From contig JANDJZ010000426.1 in the NCBI GenBank assembly GCA_027943245.1, positions 1 through 28,532 of the forward strand: a DNA stretch of 28,532 nt. The letters are read 5' to 3'. Positions 1-9,353 of the stretch are shown one piece after another (position 1 is the stretch's first letter; each line of letters begins with the position of its first letter). The position numbers and the translations under genes were made by a program. The DNA is from Acanthamoeba sp. SK_2022b. Its lineage: Eukaryota > Discosea > Longamoebia > Acanthamoebidae. A model generated the notes under the pieces. The model searched no databases and had not been told where the DNA came from. It saw only the letters and a program-made list of their open reading frames with translations.

Positions 1-1049
1 CCCACCTACAGTACCTCACCCAGGCGCAGGAGATCGGTAGGCTACCTGCCCCCCCCACCCCCGCACTCACCATTCCCACATTGGTGCGTTTTATTCGAGA
101 ATTTTAATTGGTTGCCCGCAGACGCGGCAGTGAGGAGGGCAAAGACGGACCATGACTCCAGCGGCGATGACGGGGAAGGCGTGCTCACCAAGTACGCCGA
201 CAATGCAACAGGTCTACAATTGAAGATCATGCAACTCGTTCGCGTACGTGATGGTTCAAGGAAACGGTCACCTCCCTTCTTGCTGACATCTTCGGGGGTG
301 GCCAGGCCTTCAGGGTCCAGGGCGGAGATGAAGCCACGCTTCATGAAAGCGTGTCGGCCATGTATCAACACCCTCTACCCACTTCATCTGGACCTTCAAG
401 TTCGAGGTCGTCATCAATAAGCTCTGCCCTATCTTCACCCTCGTTCTCCTGGCCATCGTCGCCGACCACCGAAGCTCGTGACAACCGAAGCCGAGAACAG
501 CAGCACAGCAAACAACTGCTTCCCGCACAAGTAGAGCCACTACAACCTCTGCTACCCCGCACAGAAGCGAAGCGGAGACGTATCGACCCGGCATACGAGC
601 AAGTTGCTGGACAAGTGCAAGACAAAGGACAAACATGCTGGCAAGCAGCTGCCATTCTGCCGTTCTCTCATCAAGCCACCTCCTCGTTGTTAACCACCTT
701 GGCCCACGCCGCCTTGGTCTCGTCCCTCGGCGCCACACCTGTCCAGCTACCACAAGGGCTCTTCCTCGGACTCAACCCCACTCCTGCATACACGCCGCCC
801 TCCAACGCCCACTCCCCCCCTACGTTTCCCTTCTTGGGACACCAGCTGCTACCTCCGCCCTCGGGCCTGCCTGGTGTGGGCTCACTTGTCGGCCTACCGC
901 CAGCACCGCCACCATCCTCTACACATCCTCGCCATCAACATCAGCAGCAACAACATTTCTACCAGCAACAGCATCAACACCAGCAACGAGAAACACTTCG
1001 CCAAGCCGCTACTCGGCGGCGCAGAAGCGGAGCCAGTTCTCGAGACTGA
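1..1049 (+). CDS. Unknown Q/H/P/S-rich protein, 3' part only
   Basis: I do not recognise this protein; its 5' end lies outside the window. Visible exons are about 12-36, 122-243 and 321-1049. The first 11 bases look like the end of an upstream intron (ends ACAG). Introns 37-121 (phase 1) and 244-320 (GTACGT start, phase 0) keep the frame open to a TGA at 1047-1049. The first part, to about 350, is polar and helix-like (LTKYADNATGLQLKIMQLVR). The rest is low complexity: Ser runs, a basic patch (EAKRRRIDP) that could be a nuclear signal, a Pro/Leu-rich stretch, a Gln/His run, and an Arg-rich end (TRRRRSGASSRD). It converges on the SCAMP gene, 108 bases away. A nuclear regulatory role is only a guess. 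Further introns inside the low-complexity part cannot be excluded. Confidence 0.55.
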
Positions 1050-1157
1050 CCGCGAACGTAGGAAGGGCCAGACTACCAACTCGAGCGCAACTTGTATTTT
1101 TGTTGATGTAGAAGAAGATGAAGAAGATGTTGAGGGGGGGGGGAGAGAGCGGTTCTT

Positions 1158-1877
1158 CTACTCGAGGAAGTTGGTGGGCAGGTCGTATGACTGGGTCGCC
1201 GCCGCAACGGGCGGGGGCGCCGAGTACTCCACCACGGGGTCGGGGGCCGACGCTGCCTCGGCCGCGGGTCGCTCCCGCCTCATGATGGACGAGGGCAGGT
1301 TGAGGTTGAGCTTGGCGGGCACGCCCCAGCTCGAGAAGCCAGACGACGACGCCACGCCCTCTGACTCCTTGGCCTTGGCCGCCGCCGTCTCTTCTTCCAC
1401 TGTGACACGCGCGCACACGCGCACACGCACACGTCAGGTCATCGCAGCCATTGAAGTCGAGCGGGTCGCATACGAACCATCGATGAAGGTGTCGGTCGCA
1501 TCGTCGTGCTCTGTTGCGGAAAAGACTGGAATGAATGGAATGCAACATAGAGGCGAGAGGGAGGGGAGAGGGGGAGAGGAACCGATGGAGGTGGTCTCGC
1601 GCTGGGGGCGCGGCGACGCCTGAGCTGCCCGGAAGGCTCGCCACATGAGGAACAGCACGTACGCCGAACCTGCACACGCACGCACGCAACACAACACAAC
1701 ACAAATGTCAGCCAAGAGCGTGGGTGTGGGAAAGGGATAGACGGTACCCAGGCCGAGGAACATCCAGACCAGGAGGGCGATGACGTTGAGCACGCCCGTG
1801 CCAATCTCCCCGGCTTCCCAGGCGTGGACCAGCAGCACCAGCCCGCTGTCCAATCATCACGCGCACGACACACGACC

Positions 1878-1920
<43 letters not shown>

Positions 1921-2908
1921 GTAGAAAAGGTGAGCCACAGCCGAGCCATCAAAGCCAGAGCCAGAGCGACAGCGAGATGGACGCACCCGCCGCCGGTTCG
2001 GGGGATGCCGAGGGCGAGCCAGGCGCACAGGACGATCTGAGCGGGGAAGGCGCAGAAGAAGGTGCCCATCTTCACCGAGCTCCTCAACCGCGCGCCCTCG
2101 TAGGCCAGGTAGTAGTACACCACTGCGACGCGAACAGGGCGCGCAGGTTAGACGAGACGCCGGGGCCCGCACGATCTTCCACAATGCGCAGGCGATGGCG
2201 TGGGCCGGGGTACCAAAGGACAGCGGCCAGCACAGGGCAAAGTAGACGAGCGACAGAATGAGGCCAATCCAGTTGCTCCTGCAGTTGTAGACATGTGTGG
2301 GTACTCGCACGCGGTTGCGTTGTGTGTTGTGTGTATTATGTGTGGGGTGTGTGGAATGTGGAATATGCGGGTCAGGTACCAGTGGGCGTCGACTATGGAG
2401 AGGAAGGCAGCGCCGACGGCCAGCGTGTTGATGACAAAGGCCGCGAACAGGGCTGTGTCGTGTGTGGGACCCATTGAGCAATGCGAGCGAGCGTTGGGAA
2501 TGAATGGCCAATGGCAAGGCAGGAGGAGAGCAGGAGGCACGTACTGTACCACAGGTAGTAGTAGACCCGCACCGCGTGCTGAAGGCGGGCGTCGTCGACG
2601 TCACGTGTGATGTTGTGATACAGGAACGGCTGTGGCCATACAATAGAGAAAAAAATTATAAAAAAATAAATTTATAAATATAATGGAAATGGTGATGAAT
2701 GGGCGTAGCCCAGGGCCGACGTCCGATCGGTTTGCCATTGTGTGGATTGAACAAAGAGAGAGCCGATTGAAAGGTCTACCTTGCAAACGGGCCAGTTCTT
2801 CTTGCGCACGTAGTCCTCCTCTCCAAAATCAGATTCGTGCCCGAGAAGGCTCTCGCCTTCGATGCCCGACTGCGCATTCACGTTTTCGTACTCGCCCAGA
2901 CCTGCCAT
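1158..2908 (-). CDS. Secretory carrier-associated membrane protein (SCAMP)
   Basis: SCAMPs are four-pass membrane proteins of post-Golgi and endosomal carriers. Nine exons: 2780-2908, 2545-2629, 2380-2452, 2214-2278, 1987-2122, 1748-1845, 1583-1669, 1478-1510 and 1158-1399, giving 948 bases and 315 residues. The family start is clear: KKNWPVCKPFLYHNI, then RLQHAVRVYYYLW. Hydrophobic segments follow at about residues 70-92, 97-120, 133-156 and 176-203. The loop after segment 2 (SFVVYYYLAYEGARLRSS) sits where SCAMPs have the conserved SFV-WYRPLYRAFR element, but it has diverged. The N-terminus (about 37 residues) has no NPF repeat, so EH-domain binding is not predicted. The C-terminal tail (about 110 residues) is acidic then Ala/Pro-rich, ending SYDLPTNFLE. 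Start at 2908 is the first ATG of the exon. Intron 5 carries a CA/GT microsatellite. It lies 190 bases downstream of the Der stop in the same direction. Confidence 0.88.
1878..1919. repeat. (CA)n microsatellite in SCAMP intron 5
   Basis: About 20 uninterrupted CA units. In the transcript direction this is a (GU)n run upstream of the 3' splice site before the exon starting at 1845. Confidence 0.97.
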
Positions 2909-3098
2909 GGTTCTTGTTCGATCGATGCCAATGGATCGCGAGATCGAACTGCGGGCTCTCTCCTCAGCGTTTCAAAGAACGCAACAAGTGGGGAGGCGAA
3001 CTTTTCGAACGCCGTGTCCCGGCACACAGCCTTCTCTCCTTCGCGTCGGAATGCGCATTTTGTTACATTTTTAGCATTCCAAACATCGTTCGTCGGAG

Positions 3099-4595
3099 TT
3101 ACGAGACGATGGTCTTCTCCTTGTCCTTGAAGATGAGGCGCAGGGGGCTGCCCGTGTAGGGGTGGAACTCGCGGATGGCGTTCTCCAGGAAGCGCTGGTA
3201 AGAGAAGTGCACCAACTCCACGTCGTTCACAAAGAACGTGAACGACGGCACCTTCACCTTGGCTGCTCGTCACGCATAACCAACAACAAAAACGAGTAGC
3301 GGCTTCAGGCCACGTCCATCGCTGATGTGGAGGGGAGGGGGCACCTTGGGTGGCGTAGCGGATCTTGAGCTGCTTGCCGTTCTTGGAGGGAGGCCGGTGT
3401 CGCGTGTGGGCGCTCTCGAGCAGCTTCATGAGGGTCGACGTCTTGATGAAGTGCGCCCGCTCTCGGGTGATGCGGATCGCCAGGTCGATCGTCTCTTTGA
3501 CGTTGACGCCTTGGTGTGCATTCGCAAGGCGTGAGGCCTCACGACGACAGGATGCACCACACACAGACAAGGACCCAACTGAGCGTACCGGTCCGCGCCG
3601 AACAGAACACGATGGGCACATACTTCATGAACTTGAGCGTCTCCTGTACATACTTCTCCCACTGCACGCACGCACGTGGGCAATTCATTAACGACTGTTG
3701 TTTGTTTTTGTTCAAAACAAAAACAAAACAAACAATTTAAATATAATAAATAGAAAAACAAAAAAAAAACAAAAAAAAGGTGGGGAGAGGGCTTGCCTTT
3801 TGCTTGCTCTCCTTGGACAGGTCCCACTTGTTGACCACGACGATCGTGGTGGCCTTGCTGTTGACGATGTGCTCCGCAATGCGCAGGTCCTGGTCCGTGA
3901 TTCCTGTTTTATCATTATTAAAAATATTATCAGTATTTTTATTATTTTATTAATAATAATATTATTGTGTCGGGATGTGTACCCTGAGTGGCGTCGACCA
4001 ACTGGAGGACGATGTCAGAGCGGTTGATCGACTTGATGGCCCACAGCACCGACGATCGCTCCAGCCCTGGACGTGTGGCGCACAAGCGATCAGCATCGAT
4101 GGGCTCGCCTCGCGCGCCACCAAGCAGCGCAAGCCCGCCGACCGATGCGTTGCCGTACCCTTGACGTGAGTGGCCCGTCGGTTGATGCCCGCGGTGTCGA
4201 CGATGCGGATGGGCACGCCGTCGGCGATGTCCGGATCTCTTGGCGCGGCATCTGTCGTTGCGGCGAAGCGAGCCGCGGCGGATGACGTCAGCACGCACGC
4301 ACAGGCATGACCGCTTCGAATGGGCGCACTCAGTCAAGCACCTTCGCCCTTGCTGTCGTTGTTGCTGCTGCTGTTGCTGGCCTCCTCAGCTTTCGTGCGT
4401 TCTGGCTCGTCGTGCTCGTCCGCGTCGTCGTCGGCTTCTGGTTGGTCGTCCTGCTCTTCGGCCGCGGCCTCCTCCACGGCGGGTTTCGTCGCCTTGCGCT
4501 TTCGCTTCCTCGGCTTCTTGCCTCGCCACAGTATGGTGTGGTCCACCGCGTCGTGTGTCGTCCCTAGTTAACGACATCACACGACACACACAAAC

Positions 4596-4663
<68 letters not shown>

Positions 4664-5596
4664 AGTTTGCAGCCGCACACACGACGAGATCGAGGGTGGG
4701 GGGCTCTTAAGGGGACTGCGAATTCACAGTACCGGCCACGTTGGTGACGATCACGCGCTCCCGGCCGAGCACCTGGTTGAGAAAGGAGGACTTGCCCACG
4801 TTGGGCCGCCCCACGATGGAGATCGAGATTCGCTTGCGCGCCAGCTCCTCCTCCGCCTCGGCGTCATCTATTCCAGGACATGGTCAATTCCCACCAATAA
4901 CCAGCAACGGCGGCCCGGGGGGAGGCGCGATATGAAGAGTGGGAGAGGGAGAGAGGTGCCTTCGGACAGCTCGGGAGCGGGGAACTTGGTCTGGACGATG
5001 TCGTAGATCTTGTCGAGGAGGTCCCCGGAGCCGGAGCCATGGATGGCCGAGACGGGCACGGCCGGGCCCAGCCCCAGCAGCCAGTAGTCGTCCGGCTTGC
5101 CTGCACGCGCGTCGCGAGACCCGAGACGAGAGAGAGGTGAGCTACTGCGAGCAGAGTTGCCCGCGGGAGAGGCGTGCTGTGTACCGGTTGGGCCGGCCTT
5201 GTTGCGTTCTTCGAGGTCGAGGGCGAGGTCCGGGTTGTCGCACTTGTTGGCCACCAGGACGATGTTCTTTTCCTTGGTGTGCCGTCGCAGCACTCGCGCC
5301 ACTTCCACGTCCTGCGTGGATGTCGACAGCGGCCAATCGGGTGAGTGGAGACCACGCTCGTCTCATAGCAACGCGGGAGAACACGTCGAGGCACACCTTC
5401 TTGGTCACGCCCGTGCGGTAGTCGAAGAGGAAGAGGATGATGTCGGCCTCGTTGATGGCCACCAGCGCTTGCTCGTGAATGAGCGGAGAGAAGAAGTCGC
5501 CCGTGCCCACCATACCGCCCGTGTCCACCACCTGAGGGGCGGGACAACCACGAGTCGGTCAGTGCGTGGCTCTCGCAAGCGTTTCCTTATCGCCGC

Positions 5597-5656
<60 letters not shown>

Positions 5657-6414
5657 CATGACGGAGCGACCGCCGATGTCGCAATAGGCGTACACCCGAT
5701 CGCGCGTGGTGCCGGGCTCCGACGTGACGAGGCTCTTGTTCATCTTCACCAACCTGCCACAGCAAGTAGCCGACACGACATACAGGTGTTGGTGTTTTAT
5801 AGACACACGACACACGACACACGACACACGACACACGACACACGACACACGACACACGACACACGACACACGACACACGACACACGACACACGACGAACC
5901 TGTTGAAGAGGGTGGACTTGCCGCAGTTGGGAAGCCCAACGAGCGCCAGCACGGGGTCTCGCTGCATCACGTTGTGTCGCCCCGTGGTTTGCTCCTCCTC
6001 TTCATCGGCTTCAGCAAAGGCCATCGCCTCCTCTGCTTCCCTGGCCCGCGCCTTGCCCACCTTCTCTTCTGCCACGCGCGCAGCCCCCGCACTACGCGAG
6101 GCGCTGTTCTTGGAGGCTCCACCGTTCTTGCCGCCAGACGCGCTTCGTGTAGCGGCAGTATGAGATGTCGAATTTGGAGAATGCTGAGTGGATGGAGCAC
6201 GCTGTGCTCGGCTCGTGCCGCTGACTGGGCCCCTGCCCGTTGCCAGGCCTCGTGCGAGGGCGGGGCTCTTGGGCATTATCATCAAGATGCGGGTGGTATT
6301 CAGCGTCTGCACAAAGAGCGACGGCTGCGGACGGCACCATAACTGTGGCAAGGCAGAAGAGGTTGTGGCTGCTGAACTGACGCAGCTCCGCAGCCGGAGA
6401 TGGCTCATCTTCAT
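3099..6414 (-). CDS. DER: Der/EngA tandem-GTPase, probably mitochondrial
   Basis: Der (EngA) has two consecutive GTPase domains and a C-terminal KH-like domain and acts in large-ribosomal-subunit assembly. Thirteen exons: 5900-6414, 5657-5753, 5397-5531, 5185-5311, 4960-5100, 4733-4867, 4342-4563, 4159-4251, 3983-4066, 3797-3903, 3589-3661, 3345-3509, 3099-3262 (2058 bases, 685 residues). Residues 1-60 are Arg/Ser/Ala-rich without acidic residues and include ARGLAT, a typical mitochondrial presequence. GTPase 1: GLPNCGKS (160-167), PGTTRD (185-190), DTGG (207-210), NKCD (271-274). GTPase 2: GRPNVGKS (359-366), GTTHD (385-389), DTAG (477-480), NKWD (542-545). The KH-like region is about 575-685 ([18 protein letters not shown]). 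GTPase 2 carries an insertion of roughly 70-80 residues, basic then acidic, between G2 and G3, and His replaces the usual Arg of TTRD. Introns 5 and 10 appear to start with GC. The start at 6414 is the first ATG; Met at 6408 is an alternative. Confidence 0.9.
4597..4662. repeat. (CA)n microsatellite in Der intron 6
   Basis: About 33 CA units, the longest dinucleotide array here. It reads (GU)n in the Der transcript and lies some 35-100 bases before the 3' splice site of the exon starting at 4563. Confidence 0.97.
5599..5654. repeat. (GT)n microsatellite in Der intron 2
   Basis: About 28 GT units on the + strand. In the Der transcript it reads (AC)n and starts directly at the 5' splice site (ATG|GTACACAC...), so the donor itself is part of the array. 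Confidence 0.97.
5802..5896. repeat. Heptanucleotide array (GACACAC)n in Der intron 1
   Basis: About 13 near-perfect 7-base units. In the Der transcript the array reads as GTGTGTC repeats and begins a few bases after the 5' splice site at 5899. All frames through it are open because the unit lacks stops, which yields false Cys/Val/Arg-rich ORFs. Confidence 0.96.
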
Positions 6415-6520
6415 CAGGAAAAACAAATTAAAAAGTTGGGCATAAAAAGAAAGAAAAACACAAAAAAAGACAACTGTTCAATTGATCTGGCTTCCGGAAC
6501 AGAAGAGGAGAGGAAGAGGC
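6415..6520. promoter_or_regulatory. Divergent intergenic region, Der / TGT
   Basis: Only 106 bases separate the divergent start codons of the Der gene (-) and the tRNA-guanine transglycosylase (+), so both 5' leaders and core promoters must fit here. It is A-rich near 6418-6475. I see no clear TATA box. Confidence 0.5.
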
Positions 6521-8549
6521 ATGGAAGTGAAGGCTGCAGAGGCGATGGAGGGGATGGTGGGCGAGGGAGAGCCTGTGCTCCGGAAGATGCCGCATGCGCT
6601 CAAATATGAGGTTGTGGCGCGGTGGAAGCGAGCACGAGTCGGCCGCCTCACGCTGCCCCACCACGTCTGCGATACCCCCATGTTCATGCCCGTCGGCACC
6701 CAAGTACCCCGCCCCTTGTTGCTTGTTCTATTTCTATTTCGTTTTTTTATATTTATATTTATTTATTATTTGCTGTTTTACCTTTACTTGTTGTGTAGGG
6801 GACAGTGAAGGGGCTGACAACGGAGCAGCTCGAGGAGCTCGACTGCCACGTCATCCTCGGTAACACCTACCATCTCGGCCACAGGTACACGCCCGAGCAA
6901 CCTGTTGCTTTGCCTGGGTGCTGCTTGGAGGTGTGCGTGTAGTCCATTCAGCCTGAACGAGTAGGACTTGTTTGCAGGCCAGGAGGAGAGGTGGTGCAGC
7001 AGATGGGCGGACTCCACAACTTCATGAACTGGAACCGCAATATCCTCACCGACAGCGGCGGGTTCCAGATGGTGTCCCTCCTCGAGCTGGCCGAGATCAC
7101 GGAGGAGGGCGTCACCTTCATCTCCCCGCACGACGGCTCGCGCATGGTCCTCACGCCCGAGCAGTCCATTCAGATCCAGAACCAGATCGGCGCCGACATC
7201 ATCATGGCCCTTGGTACTTCAACACCACACAAATAAATAATCATAAATAAATAATAAATAATAAATAAATTACAAAACACACTACTCACCACACACGCTT
7301 TCTAGACGATGTCGTAAGCTCGACCACGACCGGTCCTCGAGTACGCATCAGTCCAACACAAGCACCAGGGCGCTGGCGGGTTCCACTAATGACGTGATGT
7401 GCCGCCCCTCCGCAGGTGGAGGAGGCCATGCACAGGACCATCCGCTGGATCGATCGATGCATCAACGCCCACAAGAACCCCACCACCCAAAACCTCTTTG
7501 CCATCGTCCAGGGTGCGCACGGGTGGGCGCGCGTGGCGGAATGCGATTGGTGGTATACGATATTAAATGTTGGGGGGGGCTGCGTGCAGGCGGGCTCGAC
7601 CCGGATCTGCGGACGCAGTGCCTGCGGGAGCTGATCAAGCGCGATACGCCGGGCTATGCCATCGGCGGGCTCAGCGGAGGCGAGCGCAAGGAGGACTTCT
7701 GGCGCGTCGTCGCCCAATGCACCGACCCCGAGCACGGTGCCCCCCCCCCCCCAATATTCGCCCGTTGGACGTGTCTGGCTGCTGACGCTTTGGGTTGTGT
7801 GCAGGCCTGCCGCAGGACAAGCCGCGCTACTTGATGGGGGTGGGCTACGCCGTCGATCTCGTCGTGTGTTCGTGCCTGGGCGTGGACATGTACGACTGCG
7901 TGTTCCCGACCCGAACCGCTCGCTTCGGTATTGCCCCCCCCTCAGCGCACAACCCACGAGGCACATCGTAGCTCGGCAAGAGCTCTCCGAGCTTACGCGC
8001 GACATGTGTGTGTTCCGCGCCACACCAAGGCACGGCGCTCATCACGGAGGGCAGCATCCAGCTCAAGCACGCGCAGTTCGCGAACGACTACCGCCCCATC
8101 GATCCCGACTGCGGCTGCCTCGTATGCAAGAAGTGCGCCCCCCCCCCACACGGCTTTGTCGCGCCTGTGCGGAGGCTCACCCCGGGCGCGGGCCGTGGCC
8201 CAGGTACACGCGGGCCTACTTGCACACGGTCGCGGCCAAGGAGGAGGTGGGCGGCCAGCTGCTGAGCTACCACAACATCGCCTACCAGATGAGGTGCCGC
8301 TTGACTCTCCACACAACACACACACACACACAACACCCGAGACTCGGTTGCTGGCTCCGCTACTACGGAGAGCTGCTGACGTGTGGCGGGGGCGCTGTCA
8401 TCATCAGGTTGATGAGGGAGATCAGGCAGAGCATCATCGACGGCAGGCTGGACGAGTATGTGAGGGTGTTCTTCCGGAAACAGTTCCCCAAGGGCGACTT
8501 CCCGGCGTGGGCCAAGGACGCCCTCCTCGTTGCCGGCATCGAGCTCTGA
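6521..8549 (+). CDS. QTRT1: Queuine tRNA-ribosyltransferase catalytic subunit (TGT)
   Basis: Exchanges guanine for queuine at wobble position 34 of GUN-anticodon tRNAs. In eukaryotes it works as a dimer with the non-catalytic QTRT2 subunit. Ten exons: 6521-6703, 6799-6884, 6978-7213, 7306-7340, 7416-7512, 7590-7736, 7805-7927, 8030-8132, 8204-8293, 8408-8549 (1242 bases, 413 residues, normal length). Visible motifs: [33 protein letters not shown] with the base-binding Asp115; [36 protein letters not shown] with the nucleophile Asp292; and the zinc site Cys330, Cys332, Cys335 (DCGCLVCKK) with His360 (SYHN). All residues needed for catalysis and zinc binding are present, so this is the catalytic rather than the accessory subunit. 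No organelle leader is seen. Start at 6521 is the first ATG; Met at +10 codons is an alternative. Eukaryotes scavenge queuine from food or bacteria, which fits a bacterivorous amoeba. Confidence 0.95.
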
Positions 8550-8724
8550 TGGCGCTCGCAGCAGGATGAGGAGGAGAAGGGAGAAGGTGTGCACACACGT
8601 GCGCGCGTGGTGGTGTCAAGCGGTGTTTATGGATGTGTAGGAGGGAGGGCTCGACACGTCCCCTCTCCGTACACCTTTTCATCTCTTCACAAAAAAAAAG
8701 CCTTACGAGGTGATGATGTCCGGC

Positions 8725-9175
8725 CTAGTAATCGTCCGTGCCGTTTTGCTGGTGCATCTGCTTGCAGAACCGGCGAAGCGATTAATCAAAAAATCCGCAA
8801 GCACTTGCACGTGTAAAAGTGATAATTGGCACTAAAGGGTGAAATTTTGTGTAAAAAAAATGTGTGGAGACAATTTGAAACAAGAAATTATGTGCAAAAC
8901 GATAATTGAGATGAAAAAATTGTAGTACGTACGGTCTCGATAACCTTGGCGAAGGAGTGCTGGACAACAGTGCGCGCCTCGAAAAAGCGATCGACGCAGT
9001 TGATCAGGCACTTCTGTTCATCCTTCGACAGGGCGGGGCCGGGACGGGGGACGCAGGGCTTGAAGCACCGGTCCTTCGCGGTAGTAACCATGAGCTGGAA
9101 CAGCTGCTGTCCAACGTTGGACTCCTGCTGCTTGAAGAGCGCCTCCCTCTGCTGATCCGTGAGCTGCTGCGCCAT
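8725..9175 (-). CDS. TIM13: Small Tim chaperone, Tim13-like
   Basis: Small Tims are intermembrane-space chaperones that pass hydrophobic precursors to the TIM22/TIM23 or SAM machinery. Two exons: 8933-9175 and 8725-8757, joined over a GTACGT...GCAG intron of 175 bases in phase 0; 91 residues. The twin CX3C motif is complete: CFKPC and CLINC, separated by 14 residues, with a DRFFEA tail after the second pair, as in Tim13/Tim8. The second exon codes only for MHQQNGTDDY and stop; without the splice the reading runs into an AT-rich intron. No presequence is expected, since these proteins are trapped by Mia40-driven oxidation. Tim13 is preferred over Tim8, Tim9 and Tim10 because of the PRPGPALSKDEQKC linker, but the subtype is less sure than the family. 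It is head to head with the oxidoreductase and convergent with TGT. Confidence 0.9.
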
Positions 9176-9353
9176 TTTTTGTCACTATCTCAGACTATGA
9201 ATGATGGTGATGTTCTCTTTCTTTCTCTCCATTTTCCTGGCATTTCGCGACGCGCAGCTTTCGTGCTCCCCTCCACCGCGGCGATCGGTTAAGGTGGCGT
9301 TTGAGTCATATCGGCTTGCCACCACTCGGCGAGAACCTGTGCGCAACGAGGCT
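9176..9353. promoter_or_regulatory. Divergent intergenic region, Tim13 / quinone oxidoreductase
   Basis: 178 bases between divergent start codons of two genes whose products both look mitochondrial. It contains a CT-rich stretch (about 9211-9235). No TATA box is evident. Confidence 0.45.

Noticed and set aside
1708..2643. Minus-strand ORF of 311 codons over SCAMP
   Set aside because: It crosses several introns and the CA/GT array and is out of frame with most SCAMP exons.
5797..5896. Cys/Val-rich peptide repeats (CVVCRVS)n
   Set aside because: They are translations of the heptamer array in Der intron 1, not protein.
8315..8337. Short CA-rich run in TGT intron 9
   Set aside because: Too short and interrupted to list with the long microsatellites.
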